Assembly (NCBI GenBank): GCA_044220535.1
Contig: JBGAQU010000004.1
Span: 1-63,596, forward strand
Source of the DNA: JBDHTS01 sp044220535
Lineage (GTDB): Bacteria; Pseudomonadota; Alphaproteobacteria; Micavibrionales; Micavibrionaceae
Direction of reading: 5' to 3'
Length of the DNA: 63,596 nucleotides
Shown piece after piece: positions 27,106-36,742 of this stretch. The notes below the pieces were generated by a model. It was not told the origin of the DNA. It saw only the letters and a program-made list of their open reading frames with translations, and did not search any database. Positions within the stretch are counted from its first letter, which is position 1; each line of letters starts with the position of its first letter. The position numbers and the translations under genes are program-made.

Positions 27106-27201
27106 TCGCTACATTCTCCCGCGCCTTCGTCGATGTTGCATAAAAAAGCCCATACTATATCCGCCGCAATCTTTCTTAGGCCCTGCATACTTTCCATTGT
27201 T

Positions 27202-27834
27202 TTATAGGCAGTTTGCTTCAAAAGACTTGCCTTTGAGCGTTACTAATATTGGGAAAATCCAGTGATCTTTTTCCTTATAAGGAGGCATGATAAATTTTGC
27301 ACTTAAATCCCTGCCCTGCGAATAATTTTGTTCCATAACTATTTTAAGGCGTTCATATTCTTTTGGATTGTTTTTATCGATCGATATTGCCTGCGCCCAT
27401 TCATAACAACTCAATCGCGCGGAATTGACTTTAGCATTTTTTAAATCCGATGGATCATTGCCTAACTCCGCGGGCCAAACCACATCAATAAAAATTACGG
27501 CCTTTTCTTTTCCCAGATGAGAATCCGGCCACAGGCCTGTACTGCCCTGCGTACTGATGCTTGTACCGCCACTGCCTATTGAACCACTTGGAATTAAAAG
27601 CCTGCTGCCTTTTTCCTTTCTGTTAAAAAAATCTTTTTCCTGCGGGATAATTGAACCATCAGGCCCTGCAATTTGGATATCAAATAAGAATCTATCCCAT
27701 GGGTGCGCAGGATCAGTCATTTTTTCAGGAATGGAAGACGCCTCCAGTTTTGCCAGATCGGGCTTTTGCACAACGGCTGTCTGGCATGCCGTTAGTACCA
27801 GCAGAAAAACCCCTAATAAAATCCTGTAAATCAT
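27202..27834 (-). CDS. Predicted lipoprotein of unknown function
   Basis: 210 residues with a clear lipobox (GVFLLVLTACQT, Cys 17). The mature part has no domain I recognise. It runs opposite to kbl and tdh and so separates the two threonine-breakdown genes. Base composition is AT-richer than those neighbours. Confidence 0.7.
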   Translation of the reverse strand: MIYRILLGVFLLVLTACQTAVVQKPDLAKLEASSIPEKMTDPAHPWDRFLFDIQIAGPDGSIIPQEKDFFNRKEKGSRLLIPSGSIGSGGTSISTQGSTGLWPDSHLGKEKAVIFIDVVWPAELGNDPSDLKNAKVNSARLSCYEWAQAISIDKNNPKEYERLKIVMEQNYSQGRDLSAKFIMPPYKEKDHWIFPILVTLKGKSFEANCL

Positions 27835-27934
27835 TGCCTAGTCCTTTGCTTAAATGAATATGACATAAGAAACAAAAATTACAAAACTTGACTTTTAAGG
27901 ATTTTATTCCTATATTAAATCAGGAGGATTTTGG

Positions 27935-28231
27935 ATGAGCAAAGAATGGACACCAGAAAGACGCGCCGCCCAGGCTGAACGGATCAAGGCATTTAAGCCG
28001 TGGCTGAAATCCACAGGCCCTAAAACAAAGTCAGGAAAAAAACGATCTAGCCTCAACGCCCTGAAACATGGCGAGCGAAGCCTGCTGGCACAGCATGCCG
28101 AAAAAGCCTTAAAGTTTCATCGGCAGTTTATGAAAGAGTCGAAGATCGCCCTCAATAACCCCGACTTCGACGCAGCCCTTCGCGCCGCACAAACGAACTA
28201 TATAAAAAATCCATCCGAAACAGGAGTTTAG
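27935..28231 (+). CDS. Small basic protein with TGPKTKSGKKRSS motif
   Basis: 98 residues, strongly basic. The pattern WTPERRAAQAERIK...KPW, then STGPKTKSGKKRSSLNALKHG, recurs in small proteins of many proteobacteria; it looks nucleic-acid related, but no function is known to me. It has a strong Shine-Dalgarno (CAGGAGG) before ATG 27935 and lies 70 bases upstream of tdh. Confidence 0.65.
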   Translation: MSKEWTPERRAAQAERIKAFKPWLKSTGPKTKSGKKRSSLNALKHGERSLLAQHAEKALKFHRQFMKESKIALNNPDFDAALRAAQTNYIKNPSETGV

Positions 28232-28301
28232 AAAAAAGAAAAAATTTTTCTGAAACGAACTGAAGGTGTAGGATGATGACGCATTGAGAAAAGGATGCAT
28301 C

Positions 28302-29336
28302 ATGAAAGGCCTAGCAAAACTGAAATCCGAACCCGGCATCTGGCAGGTGGATAATGCGCCTGTGCCAGAAATCGGGCCGAATGATGTCCTGATCAAAATC
28401 CGCAAAAGCGCGATTTGCGGGACCGACCTGCACATTTATAAATGGGATGAATGGGCCGCGAAAACGATTCCGGTTCCGATGATCGTCGGCCATGAATATG
28501 TTGGCACAATTGAAAAGCTCGGCTCCGAAGTGGCCCACCTGAAAAAGGGTCAGCGTGTGTCAGGTGAGGGTCATATCGTTTGCGGACATTGCCGCAACTG
28601 CCGCGCCGGACAGCGCCATCTGTGTTCGAACACGAAAGGCGTAGGCGTCAACCGTCAGGGCAGCTTTGCCGAATATCTGTCGCTGCCTGCCGTCAACGTG
28701 TTCCCTGTTCCGGATGATATCAGCGATGAAATGGCCGCCATCTTCGATCCGTTCGGCAATGCGGTTCATACGGCGTTATCCTTTGATCTAGCCGGTGAAG
28801 ATGTCGTCATTACCGGTGCAGGCCCCATCGGCTGCATGGCCATTCCGATCTGCAAGCATGCAGGCGCGCGTCACGTGGTGATCACAGACGTTAATCCATA
28901 TCGCTTGAACCTCGCCAAAGAAATGGGCGCGACCTATACCATGGACGCCACGAAGGAAACGTTGAAAGACGTCATGAAAAAACTGGATATGAGCGAAGGT
29001 TTTGACGTCGGCCTGGAAATGTCCGGCATTGAATCCGCGTTCAAGGGGATGATCGCCACTATGCGTAATGGCGGGAAGATCGCCCTGCTCGGCATCCCGC
29101 CCGGCGGCAAGATGGATATCGACTGGAACCAGGTCATCTTCAAAGGTTTAGTCATCAAGGGCATCTATGGCCGCGAAATGTTCGAAACCTGGTACAAAAT
29201 GACATCCATGCTCCAGAGCGGCCTGGATATCAACAAAGTCATCACCCACCGCTTGCCCATCGACCGGTTTCAGGAAGGCTTTGAGATCATGAAATCCGGC
29301 CAATGCGGCAAGGTTATCCTGGAATGGCCGGATTAA
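28302..29336 (+). CDS. tdh: L-threonine 3-dehydrogenase
   Basis: Zinc-dependent medium-chain dehydrogenase: oxidises threonine to 2-amino-3-ketobutyrate, the substrate of Kbl. Catalytic zinc site ICGTDLHIYKWDEW and GHEYVG; structural zinc cluster CGHCRNCRAGQRHLC; NAD-binding GAGPIGCMAIPI. 344 residues. ATG 28302 has AAAGGA just before it. Confidence 0.96.
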   Translation: MKGLAKLKSEPGIWQVDNAPVPEIGPNDVLIKIRKSAICGTDLHIYKWDEWAAKTIPVPMIVGHEYVGTIEKLGSEVAHLKKGQRVSGEGHIVCGHCRNCRAGQRHLCSNTKGVGVNRQGSFAEYLSLPAVNVFPVPDDISDEMAAIFDPFGNAVHTALSFDLAGEDVVITGAGPIGCMAIPICKHAGARHVVITDVNPYRLNLAKEMGATYTMDATKETLKDVMKKLDMSEGFDVGLEMSGIESAFKGMIATMRNGGKIALLGIPPGGKMDIDWNQVIFKGLVIKGIYGREMFETWYKMTSMLQSGLDINKVITHRLPIDRFQEGFEIMKSGQCGKVILEWPD

Positions 29337-29400
29337 GGGTTGCCTTGGGATAGACAGCGCTTTACCTTTACTGCACCGTGAAGGCAACCGCCATAGTCAA

Positions 29401-31871
29401 ATGATCAAACACCTTCAGCGCATCGGCCACTTCCTGCCTTACGTGTTCTTCCTGATCGCGGCCTATGTCGTGCATCGGCAGGTGACGCTGCATCCGATGA
29501 AGGATATCGCCAACAGCCTGGCGGAGATCCCGTGGCAGACCATCGCGATCGCCTCGGCCATTACCGCCGTCAATTACATGATGTTATCCGCTTATGACTG
29601 GCTGGGCGTGACCTATGCCGGACTGAAAGTGCCCTATCGCCGGATCATGCTGGCGTCATTGATCAGCTATGCGATCAGCAATAATGCCGGGCATGCGCTG
29701 GTGTCCGGCACCTCCGTGCGTTACCGCTTTTACAGCGCCAGCGGTGTTGGCGGATGGGATATCCTCAAGATTTCCGGCTTTTCCGCGCTCACCTTTATGA
29801 TCGCCGCGTTTACCATGGAAGCGGGTTTGAGTCTTTTCGTGCCCGATGTCATGGAACAGGGTCAGGCCGCGCCAAAACTGGTTCATACCATCACGCTGAT
29901 CAGCGCGGCGGCTTTGGGATTTTACTGGATCGCCGTCCTGTTCCTGCGCGATCCGATCCGGTTCAAGGATTATGAATTCCGCATGCCGACACCGCGCCTG
30001 GCTCTTTTGCAGACTGTGATCGGCGTAACGGATCTGGTCGTCGCATCCAGCGTTCTTTACATTTTTGTGAATGACGCTTTGCCGATGTCGTTCGCGGCAT
30101 TTCTGGCCATCTATACTCTTGCGCTGCTTGCCGGGCTGATCAGCCAGGTGCCGGGCGGAATCGGTGTGTTTGAAGGCACGTTCATGTGGTTCGCGGGTTC
30201 CGACTCTTCATCCGTGGAGATTATGAGCGCGCTGGTCATGTACCGGATTATCTATTATTTCCTGCCGCTTGCGTTGGCCGGAATTGGCATGTTCCTGTAT
30301 GAACTGCGGCATCATGGCGAGCGGCTGGTCAAGGGCAGTATGCTGGTTTCCACAGCATTGAGCCAGAGCATTCCCGCCATTTTCTCCCTGCTGCTGTTTC
30401 TGGCAGGCACGCTCCTGATCGCCTCGGGGACGACGCCGGAGATTGTTGAACATGTCGAAATCCTCCGCCGCTATGTTCCGATTGCGGCGGTGGAGGTGGC
30501 GCATATAGCCGCCAGTCTGTGCGGTATTGCCTTGTTATTCCTTGCGCGCGGAATCCGTCTGCGCCTCAGGTCGGCGTGGAGCGTTAGTATGATGCTTTTG
30601 CTGCTTGGGGCGGCGGGCGCCATCATGCGCGGGCTCGACTGGCATGAAGCAGCCATCCTGATGTTCGTCTTTTTCCTGATGATGCCGATACGCCGCCATT
30701 TGACCCGCGATGGATCGCTAATGCATATCTCATTGAGCCATGAATGGGCCGCGCTGATTGCCATTGCGCTGATCGGCAGTACATGGCTTGGATTTTTTGC
30801 CTATCGGCATGTGGAATACAGCAATGAATTGTTCTGGCAATTTTCCTTTTCGGCGAAAGGCGGGGCAGCCCGTTTCCTGCGCGCGCTGGCCGTCAGCGCG
30901 GCGGTCCTGTCCTTCTATTTCTTCTACAGGCTGATCACGGATGCAAAACCGCGGCGCATTGCCCCACCGAGTGTGGAAGAGCTGGCGCAGGCGCGCGCTG
31001 TTACGGCACAATCCAGCGACCCGCGCGGTTACCTGGCATTGCTGGAGGATAAAAACCTGTTATGGAGCGATGACGGCCAGGCCTTTATCATGTACGCCGT
31101 CACGCCCAATTACTGGATCGCGATGGGCGACCCCATCGGCAAGCGGGAAAGCTTCGAAGCCTTAACCTGGAAGTTTCGTGAAAATGCGAATATTTACCAT
31201 GCACAGGCTGTGTTCTATCAGGTATCGGACCGTTTCCTGCCGCTTTATCTCGACCTCGGCATGGTCATGGTGAAGATCGGGGAGAATGCGCATCTGCACC
31301 TGGCCGATTTCTCTCTCGCCGGCGGCAAGCGCGAAAACCAACGCAAGGGCCGCAACCGTTTCTTGAAGCAGGGTTACACGTTCCGTATGCTGACGCCGGA
31401 AGAACTCGGCGCAGCAATGCCGCGCCTGCGCGAAATATCCGACCGATGGCTTGGCCAGAAAATGAAGCCTTCTGCAATATCTGGGACCTTGAGAACAAGA
31501 ATGGACTGGCCATCGACTTGATGCGATATGACCCGGAAACGGCCCCGATCAACATGATGGAATTCCTGACTGTCGAACTGATCCTGTGGGCGCAGGTGGA
31601 AGGCTATGAATGGTTCGACCTTGGCATGGCGCCGTTGTCCGGCCTTGAAAAACACCCACTTGCGCCGCTGTGGCACAAAATCGGCAATGTCATTTTCGAG
31701 CATGGCGAAGATTTCTACAACTTCGAAGGCCTGTATGCCTACAAGTCAAAATTCGGCCCGGAATGGCAGCCGCGTTACCTGGCCGCTCCGTCCGGCCTGC
31801 GCATCCCCATGGTGCTGATGAGCGTCGCATCAGTGATTTCCGGCGGGCTGCAGGGGGTCTTTAGAAAGTAG
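29401..31871 (+). pseudogene. mprF: MprF-like lysyl-phosphatidylglycerol synthase/flippase, frame broken
   Basis: N-terminal about 450 residues are a multi-helix flippase domain (ISYAISNNAGHALVSGTSVRYRFY, GLISQVPGGIGVFEGTFMW are typical). The C-terminal synthase domain begins PRGYLALLEDKNLLWS and runs to SDRWLGQK at about 31455. There the frame is lost and resumes one frame over with EAFCNIWDLENKNGLAIDLMRYDP to the end. About 30-35 expected residues are also missing at the join, so the lesion is a deletion of roughly 100 bases, not a single-base slip. The protein would add lysine to phosphatidylglycerol. Confidence 0.85.
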
Positions 31872-31897
31872 CGAAAACAAGGTATATTTATCCATCC

Positions 31898-32013
31898 GTC
31901 ATCCCGGCGAAAGCCGGGACCCATACGATGGTTCCGCAGGGTATAACGGCGAAAATCCTTCGCCATCCGTGACGTATCACAAGCGCATGGGTCCCGGCTT
32001 TCGCCGGGATGAC
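31898..32013. repeat. Inverted-pair REP-like element, copy 8
   Basis: Arms with CCCGGCGAAAGCCGGGACC and facing complement. It lies just after the broken mprF and 20 bases before hmgA. Confidence 0.85.
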
Positions 32014-32033
32014 GATTAGAGAGGGGAAGTTTC

Positions 32034-33464
32034 ATGACCAAATACATGCCAGGCTTCGGCAACCACTTCACGACCGAGGCCCTTCCCGGCGCTTTGCCGG
32101 ACGGCCAGAATTCACCGCAGAAACCGGCTTACGGGCTTTATACCGAACAGCTGACCGGCACCCCTTTCACCGCGCCACGCTCACAAAACAAGCGCAGCTG
32201 GCTGTATCGTACCCGGCCGTCCACGGTTCACAAACCCTATAAGCCGTATGCGCAGGGCCTGGTGCGCAGTTCACCTTTTGATGAAGCGGATACGCCGCCT
32301 ACGCAAATGCGATGGGACCCGGAACCCCTGCCCGTCAAGCCGAAGGATTTTGTTGATGGTCTGATCACTATGGCAGGGAACGGCGATACACATTCATGGT
32401 CCGGCCTGGGTGTGCATCTTTATATAGCCAACACATCGATGAAGGATCGCTATTTTTATGATGCCGACGGCGAATTGCTGATCGTGCCGCAGCATGGCGC
32501 GATAACACTCCGCACTGAACTCGGGGTGATCCGTTGTGAACCGAAAGAGATTGCCGTCATCCCGCGCGGTATGAAGTTCGCGGTGGATGTCGACGGGCCG
32601 TCCCGCGGTTATATCTGTGAAAACTACGGCCAGCCGTTTCAGCTGCCGGATCTGGGGCCCATCGGCGCGAACGGCCTTGCCAACCCGCGCGATTTCCTGA
32701 CGCCGGTCGCCTGGTATGAGGATGAGGACAAGCCTTGTGAAGTGATTGCCAAGTTCGCCGGAAAAATGTGGGTCGGCGAATATAACCATTCGCCGCTGAA
32801 TATCGTCGCATGGCACGGCAATTACGCGCCGTATAAATATGACCTGACGCTGTTCAACACCATCAACACCGTCAGTTTCGACCATCCGGACCCGTCGATC
32901 TTTACGGTGCTGACATCGCCCAGCCATCCGCACGGAACGGCGAATATCGATTTCGTGATCTTCCCGCCGCGCTGGATGGTGGCGGAGCATACATTCCGCC
33001 CGCCCTGGTTCCACCGCAACGTGATGAGCGAATTCATGGGCCTGATCCATGGCGTCTATGACGGCAAGGAAGGCGGCGGCTTCGCGCCCGGTGGCTGTTC
33101 CCTGCATAACTGCATGTCCGGCCACGGCCCGGACGCCGCGACCGTCGAACGCGCGAGCAATGCGGATTTGAAGCCGCATTATCTGGACGGGCAAATGGCT
33201 TTCATGTTCGAAAGCCGTTACATCATGCGCGCGACCGCCCATGCCCTGAAAGCCAAGACCTTCCAGCGCGATTATTTCAAGGCGTGGGAAAATCTGCCGA
33301 AATTTTTAATGGGAGGAAATAATGCGCTTCATTCACCCACACATCCGTCATCCCGGCGAAGGCCGGGACCCATGCGATGGTTCCGCCGGGCGCAGATGGC
33401 AGAAAAATTTTTTGCCGCTCATGATGTTTCACTGAAGTATGGGTCCCGGCCTTCGCCGGGATGA
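32034..33464 (+). CDS. hmgA: Homogentisate 1,2-dioxygenase, 3' end altered
   Basis: Opens the ring of homogentisate in tyrosine breakdown. Family blocks: MPGFGNHFTTEALPGALP, THSWSGLGVHLYIAN, and the iron-site region WFHRNVMSEFMGLIHG with SGHGPD. The genuine protein appears to end near PKF (about 33305): one T fewer in the run TTTTT at 33303-33307 would give TAA there. As written, the frame reads on for about 50 residues, most of them encoded by REP-like copy 9 (RRRPGPMRW, SRPSPG). No other homogentisate gene is in the window. Confidence 0.92.
   Translation: MTKYMPGFGNHFTTEALPGALPDGQNSPQKPAYGLYTEQLTGTPFTAPRSQNKRSWLYRTRPSTVHKPYKPYAQGLVRSSPFDEADTPPTQMRWDPEPLPVKPKDFVDGLITMAGNGDTHSWSGLGVHLYIANTSMKDRYFYDADGELLIVPQHGAITLRTELGVIRCEPKEIAVIPRGMKFAVDVDGPSRGYICENYGQPFQLPDLGPIGANGLANPRDFLTPVAWYEDEDKPCEVIAKFAGKMWVGEYNHSPLNIVAWHGNYAPYKYDLTLFNTINTVSFDHPDPSIFTVLTSPSHPHGTANIDFVIFPPRWMVAEHTFRPPWFHRNVMSEFMGLIHGVYDGKEGGGFAPGGCSLHNCMSGHGPDAATVERASNADLKPHYLDGQMAFMFESRYIMRATAHALKAKTFQRDYFKAWENLPKFLMGGNNALHSPTHPSSRRRPGPMRWFRRAQMAEKFFAAHDVSLKYGSRPSPG
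33322..33435 (+). pseudogene. Possible start of a gene truncated by a repeat
   Basis: A 37-residue frame (MRFIHPHIRH...) begins at ATG 33322 with a strong GGGAGG six bases upstream, right after the likely true stop of hmgA. After eight codons it runs into REP-like copy 9. It may be the beginning of the next gene of the operon, cut off by the repeat, or chance. Confidence 0.3.
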
Positions 33465-33465
33465 C
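33347..33465. repeat. Inverted-pair REP-like element, copy 9, inside the hmgA frame
   Basis: Arms with CCCGGCGAAGGCCGGGACC and its facing complement. The right arm supplies the present stop codon of the hmgA frame. Confidence 0.85.
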
Positions 33466-33490
33466 GACAGAGATGTAATTGGAGGATTTC

Positions 33491-35569
33491 ATGAAACAGT
33501 TTTTGCATCTTACCGTGTTTTCTTTTGTCGCGTTTATCGCATGTTCAGTTCAAGCGGAAGAACTCCCCTTAAAACGCGTGGTGATTACCACGAGCGGCCT
33601 CGCGCTGTATGAACATTCAGGCACTGTAACTGGCAATCAGGACATTGACCTGTCGGTCCGACTTGACCGCGTTGACGATATTTTAAAAAGCCTTGTGGTG
33701 ATGGATGACAAGGGCAAGCTGGGCGGCGTGGCCCTGCCCGGACGGGAACCATTGTCGCAGGCGTTTCGTGATTTGCCATTCACGCAGGCCGATCTGAAAT
33801 CGCCAGTTTCCCTGCTGAACGCTCTGCAAGGCGCGGATGTGCAGATCGTTACGGGCAAGGAAACCCTGACTGGAAAATTGATGAATGTTGTTGAGGAAAA
33901 ACAGCATACAGAAAACGGCGATATCACGCGGCACCGCGTGACGGTTCTGACCAGTGACGGCATACGATCGGCGCTGCTGGAGTCTCTCGACCGATTGCAA
34001 TTCACCGACAAAACCGTGCAGGCTCAATTGGAGCGCGCACTGGGCGCGACCTTTGGCAACCGCATCAAGGATCAGCGTTCGCTTAAAATCACCCTGAACG
34101 GTGAAGGCGAGCGTACGGTCAATATGGCTTATATTCAGGAAGCGCCGCTGTGGAAGAGCAGTTACCGCCTGATCCTGCCGGAAAAGGCTGGCGATAAAGC
34201 GACGCTGCAGGGCTGGGCCGTGATGGAGAACACGACGGGTCAAGATTGGCACGATGTGCGCGTGATGCTGATGTCCGGTTCGCCCGTGACGTATCAGCAG
34301 GCGCTGTACCAAAGCTATTACGTGCCGCGGCCTGATCTGCCTGTGAAAGTGATGGATCGGATTTTGCCGCGGGTCGATAAAGGATCATTGCGTGTCATGA
34401 AAGATGACGCAGAGGCATCCGGTATTGGCGGCGCAGCGATGGGCGAAATGCGCGCGAAGGCCGCAAATTTTGCCGCGCGGGAAGCCGTGCCAGCCGCAGC
34501 CCCTGCGATGGCGGCAGACATGATGGAAGCGCAATCCGCAGCCTATGCCCCCAATATTGCCATGGCCCAGACGATAGCAGCACAGGCAGGGGAAACAGCT
34601 AGCCAGTTGACCTTCGCCTTCCCGCAAACCGTCACCCTGCCCGCCGGTAATACGCTGATGCTGCCGTTTATCAGTCAGGATCTGCCTGCGGAAAAGCTGT
34701 ATGTGTATCAGAGTGAGACCAATCCCGAGCATCCACTGGCAGCAATCAGCCTATCCAACGATACAGGGAACGGGTTGCCGCCTGGCATTTTAACCTTGTT
34801 TGACCGCAAGGATGGGCTGGTCCATGTCGGCGATGCGGACATGCCGATGGTGCCGAAGGGTGAAAACCGTTTTATCAGCTTTGCGCTCGATACCAAAACC
34901 AAGATCGAGATGGAGCAAAGCGACGAAAACCGCATGGGTATTTTCGTGATCGCCAACGGGACGCTCAGCCAAAAAGTCCTGACCCTACGCACCACGAAAT
35001 ACACGATCAAGGCGCCGGAGGATGAAGAGCGCGTGATCGTCATCGAACTGCCCAAAGAAAATAGTTGGGAATTGCAAAAACCCGAAGGCATTATTGGCGA
35101 GCCTGAGAAAACGTCTACCCATTACCGCGTAAAGGTGAAAGTCGACGCCGGAAAGACATCTGTTATCAGCCTGACATTGCGGCATGACGAGATGCAGGCG
35201 ATTGCCCTAACCGATATTTCACCCTATGAACTCTCCAGCCGTATTGAAGCGGCGGGGCGTGAACTGCCTGCCGATCTGCGTAAAATCCTTGAAAGGGTCA
35301 AAGACCTACGTGCCGTCGTGTATGACGCGCAAACGACCCTCCAGCGCATCCAGCAGGAACGCGACCAGATCGCCAATGACCAGACCCGCCTGCGCGAAAA
35401 CCTGAAAACCATTTCTTCTGAAAACGATCTGGGCAAGCGGTACCTGAAAGAAATGAACGCGCAGGAAGACCGCCTCGACGCACTTAAGAACGAACAGGCC
35501 GCCGCCCAGCAGAAATACCAGGACGGCATGCGTGTCTTGAATGAATATTTGCGGAGTGTGAAGCTATGA
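33491..35569 (+). CDS. DUF4139 domain protein, exported
   Basis: 692 residues: signal peptide (FVAFIACSVQAEE), an N-terminal region with TTSGLALYEHSGTVTG, then the DUF4139 body (APLWKSSYRLILPEKAGDKA, LQGWAVMENTTGQDWHDVRV, LMSGSPVTYQQALYQ). A Met/Ala-rich insert lies at about 315-370, and a coiled coil ends the protein (about 590-690). ATG 33491 follows GGAGG. Function unknown; probably envelope. The next gene overlaps by 4 bases. Confidence 0.85.
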   Translation: MKQFLHLTVFSFVAFIACSVQAEELPLKRVVITTSGLALYEHSGTVTGNQDIDLSVRLDRVDDILKSLVVMDDKGKLGGVALPGREPLSQAFRDLPFTQADLKSPVSLLNALQGADVQIVTGKETLTGKLMNVVEEKQHTENGDITRHRVTVLTSDGIRSALLESLDRLQFTDKTVQAQLERALGATFGNRIKDQRSLKITLNGEGERTVNMAYIQEAPLWKSSYRLILPEKAGDKATLQGWAVMENTTGQDWHDVRVMLMSGSPVTYQQALYQSYYVPRPDLPVKVMDRILPRVDKGSLRVMKDDAEASGIGGAAMGEMRAKAANFAAREAVPAAAPAMAADMMEAQSAAYAPNIAMAQTIAAQAGETASQLTFAFPQTVTLPAGNTLMLPFISQDLPAEKLYVYQSETNPEHPLAAISLSNDTGNGLPPGILTLFDRKDGLVHVGDADMPMVPKGENRFISFALDTKTKIEMEQSDENRMGIFVIANGTLSQKVLTLRTTKYTIKAPEDEERVIVIELPKENSWELQKPEGIIGEPEKTSTHYRVKVKVDAGKTSVISLTLRHDEMQAIALTDISPYELSSRIEAAGRELPADLRKILERVKDLRAVVYDAQTTLQRIQQERDQIANDQTRLRENLKTISSENDLGKRYLKEMNAQEDRLDALKNEQAAAQQKYQDGMRVLNEYLRSVKL

Positions 35570-36108
35570 TAACGGAGGAGAAGTCCTGCTGCACAGTTGT
35601 GCCGAAACCAATGCCTTCGCTTGTTTTCCGTGAAAAGGTGAAGCTGTACCGGCCGCTGATTGTCGTTACGCTGATTTCAGTATTCGGCGGGCTGGCCCTG
35701 TCCATGAACGGTGTCATGTCGATGAACGGGATGATGGGGCTGTTCCTGTGTTTTCTGGCGGCGCTGAAGCTGTTCGACCTGAAAGGTTTTGCCAAAACCT
35801 TTCGCATGTATGACGTGCTGGCGCAGAAATCCAACCATTACGCCATGGCCTATCCGTTTATCGAACTGGGGCTTGGGTTATTGATCCTGTCGAATATCGC
35901 GCCCGTCTTCGCTAATCTGGCGATTGCGGCTGTAATGGGTGCGGGCATTCCCGGCATCCTTAACGCCATACGCAGCGGCCAGTCGATCCAGTGCGCCTGT
36001 GTCGGCACGACATTTGCCCTGCCAGTCGGCCGTGTCACTTTAGCCGAAAACGCCACGATGGCCCTTATGGCCATCGTGAACATTCTGATGATCCTGACCG
36101 CGCCTTAG
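35566..36108 (+). CDS. MauE/DoxX-like redox-associated membrane protein
   Basis: 180 residues with four predicted membrane helices (LIVVTLISVFGGLALSM, GLFLCFLAALKLFDL, YPFIELGLGLLILSNI, ALMAIVNILMIL). The CACVGTTFALPVGRVTLAENATM block is the conserved part, with a Cys-x-Cys just before the last helix, and ESCC near the N terminus. Such proteins are linked to thiol redox work or metal handling. It overlaps the DUF4139 gene by 4 bases and the convergent DUF305 gene by 4. Confidence 0.8.
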   Translation: MITEEKSCCTVVPKPMPSLVFREKVKLYRPLIVVTLISVFGGLALSMNGVMSMNGMMGLFLCFLAALKLFDLKGFAKTFRMYDVLAQKSNHYAMAYPFIELGLGLLILSNIAPVFANLAIAAVMGAGIPGILNAIRSGQSIQCACVGTTFALPVGRVTLAENATMALMAIVNILMILTAP

Positions 36109-36461
36109 TGGTGCAAGTGTGTCATCGGCTGTTTTGATACAGGCTTGGTGTGGCGTTTCAGCCAGGCGCGCATCATGGCGATTTCCTGTTCCTGTGCCTT
36201 GATGATGTTTTTCGCCAGTTTGCGGATTTTCGGATCGTCGCCATGGGCCAGCTCGATCTTCGCCATATCGATCGCGCCCTGATGATGCGGGATCATCCCG
36301 CGCACGAAATCAACATCGGCGTCGCCGGTCGGTTCCACCATCATATTATGATGCATGGTCGCCATGGCGGGCGCGTAGATATCTTTATGCTGAGCCTGCG
36401 TGGCGCAGGCGGAGAGCGTGACAACGGAAACAGCAAGCGTAAGCAGGGCGATAATGCGCAT
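36105..36461 (-). CDS. DUF305 family metal-associated lipoprotein
   Basis: 118 residues, lipobox VVTLSACAT. DUF305 core: MHHNMMVEPTGDADVDFVRGMIPHHQGAIDMAKIEL, then QEQEIAMMRAWL; a Met/His-rich pattern consistent with copper binding. The C terminus MTHLHH adds more His. It faces the MauE-like gene and is preceded upstream by the left boundary of the island. Confidence 0.88.
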   Translation of the reverse strand: MRIIALLTLAVSVVTLSACATQAQHKDIYAPAMATMHHNMMVEPTGDADVDFVRGMIPHHQGAIDMAKIELAHGDDPKIRKLAKNIIKAQEQEIAMMRAWLKRHTKPVSKQPMTHLHH

Positions 36462-36484
36462 GGGAAATTCCTTTGTATGAAAGT

Positions 36485-36498
36485 TGGCGTCCCTACGG
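36485..36498. other. Candidate left attachment site of the island
   Basis: TGGCGTCCCTACGG copies the tRNA-Glu 3' end TGGCGTCCCCTACGG (46816-46830) in the same orientation, with one base missing; a few flanking bases also agree. It lies at the change from host-like to AT-richer sequence. Confidence 0.5.
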
Positions 36499-36742
36499 AA
36501 TACTAAACAATAGGCGATCCAGTTGAGATTAAACCAAAACTTCCGTTATTCTTTTCGCTCATGCCCCTGAAACTGCCCCTAAAGTCAATTTCCTTGCATG
36601 GACTTGAATGGATTATAGCGGAGAAAGATTTGTCCGTCACTTCTATATCGAATTTCGAATCAAATTTTTCTTTACCGCCTCACCCCTCCTAGGAGGGCAA
36701 AATCTGCAAATTAAAACACGTACCAACCCGCGCGAGAAAATT

